A stretch of 34,869 bases of DNA from assembly GCA_020027215.1 (NCBI GenBank), contig JAHRAO010000007.1, forward strand, positions 1-34,869, in the 5' to 3' direction. Position 1 is the first letter of the stretch, and each line of letters opens with the position of its first letter. This document shows, piece after piece, positions 1 through 7,701 of the stretch. The notes below the pieces were generated by a model that saw only the letters and a list, made by a program, of their open reading frames with translations, searched no databases and was not told where the DNA came from. Position numbers and translations under genes: made by a program. The stretch is from Gammaproteobacteria bacterium (GTDB lineage Bacteria > Pseudomonadota > Gammaproteobacteria > JABABF01 > JAHRAO01).

Positions 1-198
1 TATTGATACATTTAATACCGGCACTATACCCGAACCCGAACTAGTGAAATTGGTGAAAAAGAACTTTGATTTAACGCCGAGTGGTTTGATTGAAGCATGC
101 AGTTAAAAAACATTCAATACTTACCGACAGCGACTTATGGTCATTTTGGGCGCAGCGAATTTCCGTGGGAAAAATTAGTACAATTAAAGAAGGCGTAA
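1..198 (+). pseudogene. metK: S-adenosylmethionine synthetase, 3' end, with a one-base frameshift
   Basis: MetK makes S-adenosylmethionine from methionine and ATP. Only its C-terminal end is here; the 5' part lies left of the window. From base 2 the frame reads IDTFNTGTIPEPELVKL and on to FDLTPSGLIEACS, then stops at 104-106. The family's closing segment continues in the frame one base back: QLKNIQYLPTATYGHFGR, then SEFPWEKL, ending at the TAA at 196-198. Adding one base near 95-100 restores a product that aligns without gaps to the E. coli MetK tail (LIQMLDLL... to YGHFGRE.FPWEK). The repaired stop lies one base before the ahcY start, as expected for a SAM-cycle operon. The gene is normally essential, so a base-call error is a real alternative to decay. 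Identification is firm; whether the shift is biological is open. Confidence 0.85.
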
Positions 199-199
199 T

Positions 200-1588
200 A
201 TGGCAAAACAACAGAGGCATATCATACAAAAAAACGATTATAAAGTAGCGGACCTCCAGCTAAGCGCATGGGGACGGAAGGAAATAACGATTGCCCAAGA
301 TGAGATGCCAGCGTTGATGGCTCTGCGCAAAAAATATAGCCATCAACAGCCACTCGCAGGGGCAAAAATAATGGGCTGTATCCACATGACCATTCAAACT
401 GCCGTGCTCATTGAAACATTGGTTCACTTAGGCGCCCAAGTGCGCTGGTCATCGTGCAATATTTTTTCCACCCAAGATCATGCTGCGGCAGCAATTGCCG
501 CCGCGGGTATTCCCGTGTTCGCCTGGAAAGGCGAAAGCGAAGAAGAGTATGAGTGGTGTATTGAACAAACGATCTTTTGTCATGGAGAACCATGGGGCGG
601 TAATATGATTTTAGACGATGGTGGTGATTTAACCGCCATTCTTCACGAACGCTACCCCGATCTATTGAAAACGGTGCATGGAATATCTGAAGAGACGACA
701 ACGGGTGTACACCGCCTTTTAGAGATGCACGCGCGCCACGAACTGCGTGTTCCGGCGATCAATGTCAATGATTCAGTGACTAAATCTAAGAATGATAATC
801 GCTATGGTTGCCGGCATAGTTTGAATGACGCCATAAAACGCGGAACTGACCATTTATTGTCTGGCAAACGCGCTTTGCTAATGGGTTATGGTGATGTGGG
901 TAAAGGATCGGCACAATCGTTGCGCCAAGAAGGTATGATTGTGCGGATTTCGGAAGTGGATCCCATTTGTGCGCTGCAAGCGTGTATGGATGGATTTGAA
1001 GTTGTATCACCATACCGCAATGGCGAACCCGCAGGTCCCATCGACCGCGAATTATTGGCGAATACCGATGTGTTTGTGACGGCAACCGGCAATATCAATG
1101 TTTGTAAGAGCGCTATTCTCGGTGCATTGAAAAAAGGTGCGGTGGTGTGTAATATCGGTCACTTTGATAATGAAATAGATGTCGCTTATATGAAAGAAAA
1201 TTGGCGCTGGGAAAATATTAAGCCCCAAGTGGATCAAATATATCGTACTGATGCAGCGGATGACTATTTAATTTTGCTTGCTGAAGGGCGCCTCGTTAAT
1301 TTGGGCAATGCAACCGGCCATCCCTCACGCATTATGGACGGTTCTTTTGCCAATCAAGTATTGGCACAAATCCACCTGTATAAGGAAAAATTTGCTGAGA
1401 TCGGCGATAAGAAAAAACGCACAGAGACAATTACCGTGACGCAGTTGCCACAACGTTTAGATGAAGAGGTTGCCCGCTACATGGTTGCTGGATTTGGCGG
1501 GACTTTAACGCAACTAACCGCCGAGCAGTCACAATACCTCAATATACCGCAAGAAGGGCCTTATAAGCCCCCTTCTTATAAATATTAA
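200..1588 (+). CDS. ahcY: Adenosylhomocysteinase
   Basis: This cytosolic NAD-dependent enzyme hydrolyses S-adenosylhomocysteine to adenosine and homocysteine, clearing the product inhibitor of methyltransferases. The 462 residues match the family's usual size. Visible are the substrate-domain HMT segment ([16 protein letters not shown], 59-74), NMILDDGGD (about 135-143), the K195/D199 catalytic region, the Rossmann loop [10 protein letters not shown] (229-238), NIGHFDNE, and the C-terminal PPSYKY that reaches into the partner subunit's NAD site. One oddity is KSKNDN at 195-200, where the family usually has KSKFDN; the catalytic Lys and Asp are kept. The ATG follows an AAGAAGG ribosome-binding site lying inside the last metK codons and sits one base after the repaired metK stop, so the two genes look co-transcribed. 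A hairpin follows the stop. Confidence 0.97.
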   Translation: MAKQQRHIIQKNDYKVADLQLSAWGRKEITIAQDEMPALMALRKKYSHQQPLAGAKIMGCIHMTIQTAVLIETLVHLGAQVRWSSCNIFSTQDHAAAAIAAAGIPVFAWKGESEEEYEWCIEQTIFCHGEPWGGNMILDDGGDLTAILHERYPDLLKTVHGISEETTTGVHRLLEMHARHELRVPAINVNDSVTKSKNDNRYGCRHSLNDAIKRGTDHLLSGKRALLMGYGDVGKGSAQSLRQEGMIVRISEVDPICALQACMDGFEVVSPYRNGEPAGPIDRELLANTDVFVTATGNINVCKSAILGALKKGAVVCNIGHFDNEIDVAYMKENWRWENIKPQVDQIYRTDAADDYLILLAEGRLVNLGNATGHPSRIMDGSFANQVLAQIHLYKEKFAEIGDKKKRTETITVTQLPQRLDEEVARYMVAGFGGTLTQLTAEQSQYLNIPQEGPYKPPSYKY

Positions 1589-1597
1589 GGTGTCCTT

Positions 1598-1623
1598 AAC
1601 GCTCTCTTTGTCAAGAGAGCGTT
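1598..1623. terminator. Hairpin between convergent ahcY and engB
   Basis: This is a perfect 10-bp inverted repeat (AACGCTCTCT at 1598-1607, AGAGAGCGTT at 1614-1623) around a 6-base loop. It begins 10 bases after the ahcY stop. The engB stop codon, TCA on the plus strand, is the last half of the loop, so one arm is engB coding sequence. On the plus strand a short T-run follows at about 1631 (CTTTTTG). There is no clear T-run on the minus side, so it is best called a terminator for ahcY that may also stabilise the engB mRNA end. Confidence 0.65.
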
Positions 1624-2255
1624 CTTACGCTTTTTGTCGCGAGCATTCTTGCTAAAGCCGCTCGCGCTTGCGTTATCCCGATCTTATGATGGGCAGAAAA
1701 TAATTGCAGTAGGTCGGCGCCTTGCCACTGCACGCTCATATTTTTGAGCGCGTGCAGTGCTTTATTCTTGGATAATTTATCAGCTTTATTGAGTAGCCCA
1801 TAGACGGGAACTTGAGTCGCTTGTGCCCATTCCAGCATCAATTTATCCCATTCACGGAGCGATTGACGTATGTCCATAATGAGTATTACCCCGACAAGTG
1901 ATTGCCGCTTTCTAAAATATAAATCCAGTTCATGGCGCCATTTGTGTTGTATAGCAGACGACACGCGCGCATAACCGTATCCAGGCAAATCAACTAAACG
2001 ATATTGTGCGGCCGCATCTAAGGCAAAGAAATTAATTTCGCGCGTGCGCCCGGGCTGCTTTGCAACGCGTGCCAATTGATTGGCGCCGGTTAATGTATTG
2101 CATACGCTAGATTTTCCAACATTGGAATACCCAGAAAGGGCAACTTCTTTCCCCACATCTGCAGGGCATTGTTTGAAATGGGGAACCCCGCACATGAAAT
2201 GGACATGTGGTATTCGCGGCGGATCCCCGACCCACAAATTATCAATGAGCGTCAT
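1611..2255 (-). CDS. engB: Ribosome-biogenesis GTPase EngB (YihA/YsxC)
   Basis: EngB is an essential TRAFAC-class GTPase that helps mature the large ribosomal subunit. The P-loop GYSNVGKSS (about residues 42-50), the T(R) segment PGRTREINFF, the G3 motif DLPGYGYA, the family stretch KRQSLVGVILIMDIR and the G4 motif NKADKL are all present. The usual G1 is GRSNAGKSS and the usual G5 region is FSSLKKIG; here they read GYSNVGKSS and FSAHHKIG, which is mild divergence. I place the start at the ATG at 2255 (214 residues), preceded by GGTGA at eight bases. It overlaps the polA end by 14 bases. A GTG at 2270 would add five residues but has no well-spaced ribosome-binding site. The overlap suggests translational coupling to polA. 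Confidence 0.95.
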   Translation of the reverse strand: MTLIDNLWVGDPPRIPHVHFMCGVPHFKQCPADVGKEVALSGYSNVGKSSVCNTLTGANQLARVAKQPGRTREINFFALDAAAQYRLVDLPGYGYARVSSAIQHKWRHELDLYFRKRQSLVGVILIMDIRQSLREWDKLMLEWAQATQVPVYGLLNKADKLSKNKALHALKNMSVQWQGADLLQLFSAHHKIGITQARAALARMLATKSVRTLS

Positions 2256-4962
2256 CCCAGTTGTCACCACTCCCGATATCTACAACCAGCGGCACCCGTA
2301 AATCTGCAGCATCCACCATCTCCTGGCGTACAATATCTGTGACTTCATTTTGTGCGCAATTGGCGCATTCCACCACCAACTCGTCATGCACTTGCATAAT
2401 GATGCACGCATTAAGTTGATTTTCCCGTAATTGCCGATCAATGGCAATCATTGCCCGCTTGATAATATCGGCAGAACTGCCCTGCATCGGTGCGTTAATT
2501 GCTGCACGTTCTGCACCCGCCCGCAACGAATGTTTCGCACTCTTAATATTGGGGAGGTAGAGGCGGCGGTGAAAAATGGTCTCAACATATCCATGCGCGC
2601 GTACTTGTTGGCGTTTTTCTTCCATGAAAGTGTGCACACCTGCGTAGCGGTGGAAGTAAAAATCCATATATTCCTGTGCATCTTTGACATCAACGTTTAT
2701 CTGGCGCGCTAATCCAAAAGCAGACATTCCATAAATTAAGCCAAAATTAATTGCTTTTGCCGCGCGGCGTTGATCCGCTGTAACATTGCTCACCGGACAG
2801 GAGAATATCTCTCCGGCAATGGTGCTGTGTATGTCGTCGCCAGCACAAAAAGCGTGACAAAGCCCTTCATCCTGTGACAAGTGTGCCATAATACGCAATT
2901 CAATCTGTGAGTAGTCAGCATCAATGAAAATAAAACCCTCTTCTGCACAAAAAGCGCGGCGAATTTTCCGCCCCTCTTCAGTGCGGATAGGGATATTTTG
3001 TAAATTGGGATCACTGGATGAGAGGCGTCCCGTCGATGCACCCGCTTGGTGATACGAAGTATGGATCTTCCCTGTGTGCGGGCTGACTTGTTTGGGCAAA
3101 GGATCGGCGTATGTATTTTTCAATTTGTTGAGCATGCGGTGTTGGAGAACGAGTTTCGGCAGGGGATGATGTAAGGAGAGTTGCTGTAGCACCGCTTCAT
3201 TGACTGATCGCTGTTTGGTCGGTGTTTTGCGTCCAGAATGAAGTTGGAATTTGTCAAACAAGATGGCTTGTAACTGTTTGGGAGAATTGATGTTGAACTT
3301 TTCCTCCGAAATATCCCAAATGTGGTTTTCAATTTCTGATAGAGAGTCGCCGAGTTGCCGGCTTAAGGTATTGAGCATGGACACATCAATTTTGCAGCCT
3401 GCCCGCTCAATACGCGATAGCACCGGTATAAGGGGGAGGTCTATCGTGCGGTAAACTTCCTCTAAAGAGGGTATTTTGACAATGTGCGGTGCAAGGAGTG
3501 TGCTCAGTTGTAAAGCCGCATTTGCATTCGCAGCCATATAAGGCGCTGCACGGGCAAGCGGCACCTCACTCCAATTGTGCGTTTTACCTAATACCGTAGA
3601 TAAATTATCATGACTGCGCTGTAGATGACGAAAAGCAAGCGACGGCAGATCATGTCGCCCGCTTCCGGGATCTAAAATAAATGATGCCAACAGGGGGTCA
3701 TCCACAATGCCTCGTAAGTGGATACCGTAGTTTGCCAATATATTGCACGCAAATTTCAAGTTGTGTCCCACTAATTTGGGCTGCTCTGCCTCTAATATCG
3801 GTTTAAGAGTGGCGAGGACACCTTCTTTTGATAATTGGGGCGTCTCCTCGCGATGTCCGAAAGGAATATAAGCTGCCGAACCCGACACGGCAAGGGAAAG
3901 CCCGATGAGGTCGGCGTCCATATAATGCTGTGAAGTCGTTGCCGTCTCTATAGCATAATATTCTGCTTGCACCATGCATTGCACCCACCGCTGTAAATCG
4001 TTTTCAGTGACGATTAATTCATAATCAGAAGATATGGTCGTATGGCGCGCCTTTTCGGGCGCGTCGGCGGCACCTGTGGCGGGCGTGTGATGCGCTTGAT
4101 CCAGCACACGCTGTTGTATCTGTGCTAAAGAGCGGAATTCTAACTCTTGGTATAAGCGTAATAACTGAGCATCGTCTGGCGGTGTGTGTTGTAGACGATC
4201 TGTGTAAGTACTCATATTGACGTCTGTTTTGAGGGTGACTAATTTTTGCGCTAAATAAGCAGTTTCGCGCGCACGCTTTAATCCGTCAGCGATTTTTTTG
4301 GCGCCGCGTATTTTTAATTGCACAAGGCTATCTAATTGGGCATATAAATTATCTAAGTGCCCAAAATGTGCGAGAAGAATACCAGCAGTTTTATGCCCGA
4401 TACCGGGGACGCCGGGAATATTGTCACTACTGTCTCCAACAAGCGATAAATAATCAATCACCTGATCGGGATGCACACCGTATTTTTGCACGACACCCTC
4501 TTCGTCAATTGTTTTGTGCTTGTGCGCATCGTATAAATGAATCTTGTCGGTCACTAATTGCGCTAAATCTTTATCGTTGGAGACAATTAAAACATCTTCT
4601 CCTTTTGAGGCGCTCTCGCGTGCCAAAGTGGCGATGACATCGTCGGCTTCTACCCCCGGTAGCACAACGGAAGGGAACCCCATAGCTGTAATGATCTTTT
4701 GGAGTGGCTCAATTTGTTCTCTTAATTCGGCGGGCATTTTTTTGCGGTTTGCTTTGTATTCAGGGAACCATGCATCACGAAATGTTTTGCCTGGTGCGTC
4801 AAAGACGACAATGTGAGTGCGCTGGGAAAAATCTTTGCGCAGTTTGAGGAGTATATTGAGTGTGCCTTTAATGGCATTAGTCTGTTGTCCTTGAGCGGTA
4901 GTCATTGGAGGCAGGGCGTAAAAAGAACGGTATAAAAATGCAGAGCCATCAATTAAAAGCAT
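2242..4962 (-). CDS. polA: DNA polymerase I with an inactivated proofreading domain
   Basis: Pol I fills gaps and removes RNA primers during lagging-strand synthesis and repair. Numbered from the ATG at 4962 it has 906 residues. The 5' nuclease domain (1 to about 290) is intact: LLIDGSAFLYR, FDAPGKTFRD, GVEADDVIATLA, SNDKDLAQLV, GDSSDNIPGVPGIGHKTA. The polymerase domain is intact: SYHQAGASTGRLSSSDPNLQ, motif A DADYSQIELR, O-helix RRAAKAINFGLIYG, motif C QVHDELVVE. The middle 3'-5' exonuclease fold is recognisable, but the four metal ligands of the E. coli enzyme are all changed: D355 to E339, E357 to A341, D424 to A405 and D501 to N479. Proofreading should therefore be absent, as in Taq polymerase. 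A TTG at 5004 would add 14 residues not found in the family and lacks a ribosome-binding site. Confidence 0.97.
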   Translation of the reverse strand: MLLIDGSAFLYRSFYALPPMTTAQGQQTNAIKGTLNILLKLRKDFSQRTHIVVFDAPGKTFRDAWFPEYKANRKKMPAELREQIEPLQKIITAMGFPSVVLPGVEADDVIATLARESASKGEDVLIVSNDKDLAQLVTDKIHLYDAHKHKTIDEEGVVQKYGVHPDQVIDYLSLVGDSSDNIPGVPGIGHKTAGILLAHFGHLDNLYAQLDSLVQLKIRGAKKIADGLKRARETAYLAQKLVTLKTDVNMSTYTDRLQHTPPDDAQLLRLYQELEFRSLAQIQQRVLDQAHHTPATGAADAPEKARHTTISSDYELIVTENDLQRWVQCMVQAEYYAIETATTSQHYMDADLIGLSLAVSGSAAYIPFGHREETPQLSKEGVLATLKPILEAEQPKLVGHNLKFACNILANYGIHLRGIVDDPLLASFILDPGSGRHDLPSLAFRHLQRSHDNLSTVLGKTHNWSEVPLARAAPYMAANANAALQLSTLLAPHIVKIPSLEEVYRTIDLPLIPVLSRIERAGCKIDVSMLNTLSRQLGDSLSEIENHIWDISEEKFNINSPKQLQAILFDKFQLHSGRKTPTKQRSVNEAVLQQLSLHHPLPKLVLQHRMLNKLKNTYADPLPKQVSPHTGKIHTSYHQAGASTGRLSSSDPNLQNIPIRTEEGRKIRRAFCAEEGFIFIDADYSQIELRIMAHLSQDEGLCHAFCAGDDIHSTIAGEIFSCPVSNVTADQRRAAKAINFGLIYGMSAFGLARQINVDVKDAQEYMDFYFHRYAGVHTFMEEKRQQVRAHGYVETIFHRRLYLPNIKSAKHSLRAGAERAAINAPMQGSSADIIKRAMIAIDRQLRENQLNACIIMQVHDELVVECANCAQNEVTDIVRQEMVDAADLRVPLVVDIGSGDNWDDAH

Positions 4963-5053
4963 AAGCCCTATTATCCAAGTATTACCCCCAATAAGCAAGC
5001 CCAATTTATTGGAGGCTTTTCATATCCATCGTGAAATTGATTCAACAGTTTAT

Positions 5054-5148
5054 AAAAAAATGCATATTTCTCGTTTTTTGTGTAAAATATGCAAAAAAGT
5101 GTAAAAAAATGCACTTTTTTGTAATATTTTCACAAAAAAATGTACTTT
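5054..5148 (+). repeat. Three A-tract direct repeats upstream of the small secreted-protein gene
   Basis: Three copies of a run of seven A followed by TGYAY and a T-rich tail begin at 5054, 5103 and 5134: AAAAAAATGCATATTT, AAAAAAATGCACTTTT and AAAAAAATGTACTTT. They sit between the divergent polA and the small exported-protein gene, just upstream of a strong promoter. They could be UP-element-like A-tracts or binding sites for a regulator or nucleoid protein. The stretch also holds one exact DnaA-box match on the minus strand (TTTTACACA, 5079-5087), so a replication role is possible too. Confidence 0.55.
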
Positions 5149-5153
5149 AGGGG

Positions 5154-5181
5154 TTGACTTTTTGTAAAAACAACATATAAT
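5154..5181 (+). promoter_or_regulatory. Sigma70-type promoter for the small secreted protein
   Basis: A -35 TTGACT (5154-5159) and a perfect -10 TATAAT (5176-5181) are separated by 16 bases, with A/T-rich repeats just upstream. Transcription should start near 5188, giving a leader of about 47 bases before the ATG at 5235. It is among the strongest-looking promoters in the window. Confidence 0.75.
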
Positions 5182-5234
5182 AAGTGTAAATATTACTTAT
5201 TAACCATTTTTTAAAGTATTGAGAGGATATAAAA

Positions 5235-5531
5235 ATGAAAGTACTAAAAAATGTAACCAAACGCTATGTGTTAATTGTCTTGGCGGGAGTATTTTTCTCC
5301 ACCAGTGTATTAGCGCAAACAGGTGGTAATAACGTTAAATCGGCACCATCTTCTTTAATAAAGACTCCTTCATTGATTCAATCTAAAGGAGATACGATGT
5401 TGTCAAAAGAGGCAGAACAACGCGTAACCGAGCAGTTGGAAAAATCACAAAATAAAGTGATTGATCGGCTGAGCGACCAGGCAAATCAATATGCTATAAA
5501 GCTTTTGCTGCCATACGTCAATACGCTTTAG
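5235..5531 (+). CDS. Small exported protein of unknown function
   Basis: This is a 98-residue protein I do not recognise. The first 27 residues form a Sec signal peptide: basic start (MKVLKNVTKRY), hydrophobic core (VLIVLAGVFF) and an SVLA-QT cleavage site. The mature part is about 71 residues. It begins Thr/Ser/Asn-rich and then holds a likely amphipathic helix from about 57 to 90 (LSKEAEQRVTEQLEKSQNKV and onward) ending in LLLPYVNTL. It has no cysteine, so it is not a lipoprotein or a disulfide protein. A GAGAGGA ribosome-binding site lies at good spacing. Its own promoter and a strong terminator make it a single-gene unit, probably well expressed. A helical periplasmic or envelope protein is plausible; the function is unknown. 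Confidence 0.8.
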   Translation: MKVLKNVTKRYVLIVLAGVFFSTSVLAQTGGNNVKSAPSSLIKTPSLIQSKGDTMLSKEAEQRVTEQLEKSQNKVIDRLSDQANQYAIKLLLPYVNTL

Positions 5532-5551
5532 CGTTCATTCTTTCTCCCACC

Positions 5552-5601
5552 GCCCGTCCCTCTGTCCTCCCCCTGGACAAGAGAGGACGGGCACCCTTTT
5601 T
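5552..5601 (+). terminator. Intrinsic terminator of the small secreted-protein gene
   Basis: GCCCGTCC (5552-5559) pairs with GGACGGGC (5585-5592). The stem continues as CTCT/AGAG and GTCC/GGAC with two single-A bulges and a TCCCCCT loop, giving a 16-bp GC-rich stem. ACCCTTTTT follows. It starts 20 bases after the stop codon and separates the gene from the probable origin. Confidence 0.85.
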
Positions 5602-6107
5602 ATGGGGTTTATATAATACCCACCACTTGATATTTCATTCATCGCTTGTCGGCTGCTTGTCTTCATTGAGCGTTTGGGCGACAGGGTTTCTGAACGCGCT
5701 GCGGCATTGTCATGCGCGCCTAATAGAGAAAAGTTTATACTGCGCCTCGTTGGCGAATAAAATGTGCTCTGCACAATTGTGCACAAAAAAATAACGCCAC
5801 CGCTCGCCACATTTCCACAAGGCGATCAGCAGAAAATGAGTCATTCATCCACGCAAAATGTAATTCCATTTAGCCCATATTATGAATAAAAAGCGGTGCA
5901 TAAAAGAAGCTATTAAATCATCAAGTTATAGACATAATCCATATAATTATATATATTTTTTGCTCGGGCTCGCTCCCAGCGGTCCGGGAACTATCCACAG
6001 GTTGTTCACAGAATATAACCTATTTATACAACATTTTTATCTGCCGCTAAAAAACCTCCATTTCAATTTTTTTATCTAACCCATTGATTGTATTGTATTT
6101 TAATTTG
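5602..6107. other. Probable replication origin (oriC) upstream of dnaA
   Basis: This gene-free stretch directly precedes dnaA-dnaN-recF-gyrB, the classical bacterial origin setting. It contains DnaA-box-like nonamers that each miss the TTWTNCACA consensus at one position: TTGTGCACA (5777-5785), ATTTCCACA (5811-5819), CTATCCACA (5991-5999) and TTGTTCACA (6003-6011). The last two are three bases apart. AT-rich blocks at about 5880-5960 and 6012-6107 could unwind. Short open frames here have no family match, ribosome-binding site or conservation that I can see. A cumulative GC-skew minimum at this point would settle the call; I could not compute it. Confidence 0.55.
5770..5786. repeat. 14-bp perfect palindrome within the probable oriC
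   Basis: TGCACAATTGTGCA (5770-5783) is a perfect palindrome. It overlaps a second, 10-bp palindrome TTGTGCACAA (5777-5786) that contains a near-match DnaA box on both strands. It may bind DnaA or a dimeric regulator. It does not resemble the parS consensus. Confidence 0.6.
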
Positions 6108-6136
6108 TTGCATTTGAAATAAAAAGCGCATATGAT
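6108..6136 (+). promoter_or_regulatory. dnaA promoter
   Basis: A -35 TTGCAT (6108-6113) and -10 TATGAT (6131-6136) are separated by exactly 17 bases. The predicted start near 6143 leaves a leader of about 33 bases before the GTG of dnaA. The DnaA-box-like pair at 5991-6011 is about 100 bases upstream, where autoregulation could act. Confidence 0.7.
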
Positions 6137-6175
6137 AGACATACTCTTTTTATTAACAGTTATCAGGGGAGAAGG

Positions 6176-7579
6176 GTGCAGCACGCAATTTGGCAGCAGG
6201 CCATTGATCACATAGCGGTGGATATGTCACCGCAATTATTTAATACGTGGATCCTGCCTTTGAGTGTTATGGAGGAAAGCGATCATAATCATGTGCGCCT
6301 CCTCGCTCCTAATTATTTTGTGCGCGATTGGGTGATGAAAAACTATCGCGAACAGCTAACGAGCTTGATGCGTACACTTTCTGGAGTGGAGAATTTTTGG
6401 ATGGCAATAGATGTGTTGGGACAGCCTAGCGAACAGATGTCTTTACCCCATCCACACAGATCGGATGATGGTGATTCGCCGACCCGCCATTCTTCCGCCG
6501 ATACTCATAAAACACCGCATAATGCCGACCCGCTCGATAATATCACGGCGATTTTCCGTAAAAGCATCACTCACAAATATACTTTTGATTCATTTATCGC
6601 TGGCAAACCGAATGAATTGGCATTTGCTGCCGCCCAGCAAGTGGGCAAAAAATGGGGGAGCACAGAAATGAACCCATTATTGATCTACGGCAGTACTTCT
6701 TTGGGAAAAACACACTTACTCAACGCTGTGGGAAATGAATTATTGCGCCACCACCCCCGCCTGAAAGTCATTTATACCTCATCGGAACGATTCGTGCGGG
6801 ATATGGTACATGCACTTGAATTAAAAACAATCAACGATTTTAAGTATTTTTATCGCTCGCTGGACGTCTTATTGATTGACGACATCCATTTTCTTGCGCG
6901 GGCAAAACAAACGCAAGAAGAGTTTCTCCATTTATTCAATGCTTTAATGGATGCCGATAAACAAGTTGTACTCACCTGCGATAGGCACCCCAAAGATGTT
7001 CAGGGGTTGGATGGACGCTTAAAATCTCGCTTTAATTGGGGATTATCGGCAATGATTGAACCACCGGATGAAGAAAATCGTATCGCTATTTTGCAACATA
7101 AGGCGACGACATGGGAGTTTGATCTCCCTCTCTCGGTGGCGCAGTATATTGCCCAACGCATTGATACCAATGTTCGCGATTTAGAGGGGGCTCTCAAGCG
7201 CGTACTGGCGAGCTCACGTATGAAAAACCGTCCGGTGGATATGGATATGGCACACGAATCTTTATCGGCGTTAGTTGCCGTTCAGCATCAACAAATTAAT
7301 ATAGATCACATTATTCAAATTGTTGCCGATTATTATCGCATTCAGCCCAGCGACATGAAATCGGCAAAGCGCTCCCGTTCGGTTGCTTACCCGCGCCATA
7401 TGGCTATGGCGTTAGCACAATGTTTAACCGACCACAGCTTGCCAGAAATTGGGCGTTTTTTTGGCGGACGCGATCATACGACGGTTTTGCATGCTTGTCG
7501 CAAAGTGAGACGCCTCTATTCTTCTCATGTTGCCACACATCGGGAGTACAAAAACCTCTTAAATAAAATCCGCTCGTGA
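6176..7579 (+). CDS. dnaA: Chromosomal replication initiator DnaA
   Basis: DnaA binds oriC boxes and, with ATP, melts the origin. It has 467 residues, the usual size. Domain I is at 1 to about 80 (IWQQAIDHI, FNTWILPL). A low-complexity His/Asp/Ser-rich linker follows at 85-120. The AAA+ domain starts near 130 with YTFDSFIAGKPNELA, Walker A GSTSLGKT (172-179), Walker B VLLIDD (231-236), the arginine-finger segment RLKSRF (281-286) and sensor II NVRDLEGALKR. Domain IV carries the DNA-binding signature SLPEIGRFFGGRDHTTVLHA. The start is GTG: it directly follows AGGGGAGAAGG, and the family N-terminus begins there. The glycine-rich loop is usually GGTGLGKT, so STS is a small departure. It is first in a dnaA-dnaN-recF-gyrB run. 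Confidence 0.97.
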   Translation: MQHAIWQQAIDHIAVDMSPQLFNTWILPLSVMEESDHNHVRLLAPNYFVRDWVMKNYREQLTSLMRTLSGVENFWMAIDVLGQPSEQMSLPHPHRSDDGDSPTRHSSADTHKTPHNADPLDNITAIFRKSITHKYTFDSFIAGKPNELAFAAAQQVGKKWGSTEMNPLLIYGSTSLGKTHLLNAVGNELLRHHPRLKVIYTSSERFVRDMVHALELKTINDFKYFYRSLDVLLIDDIHFLARAKQTQEEFLHLFNALMDADKQVVLTCDRHPKDVQGLDGRLKSRFNWGLSAMIEPPDEENRIAILQHKATTWEFDLPLSVAQYIAQRIDTNVRDLEGALKRVLASSRMKNRPVDMDMAHESLSALVAVQHQQINIDHIIQIVADYYRIQPSDMKSAKRSRSVAYPRHMAMALAQCLTDHSLPEIGRFFGGRDHTTVLHACRKVRRLYSSHVATHREYKNLLNKIRS

Positions 7580-7701
7580 TATATGCTGGCGTTAGAGTAA
7601 TGCGCTTTATGCTACACTATATTATCTTGATGGACGGGGTTCGATTTTCCACATCCGTTTGAGGTGCCAACCAACTAATAGAACAGGACTGAGCAACCAT
7701 A

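Noticed and set aside
92-110. Programmed frameshift in metK
   Set aside because: No slippery heptamer lies before the stop; TTAAAAAA comes at or after the stop codon, and programmed shifting is not known for metK.
106-199. SAM or SAH riboswitch before ahcY
   Set aside because: The space before ahcY is metK coding sequence and leaves a single base between the genes.
4963-5004. TTG start for polA giving 14 more residues
   Set aside because: No ribosome-binding site upstream and the extra residues do not align to PolA; the ATG at 4962 starts directly at LLIDGS.
5882-6079. 65-codon open frame upstream of dnaA
   Set aside because: No ribosome-binding site or family resemblance; the composition is that of AT-rich origin DNA and it contains the DnaA-box-like sites.
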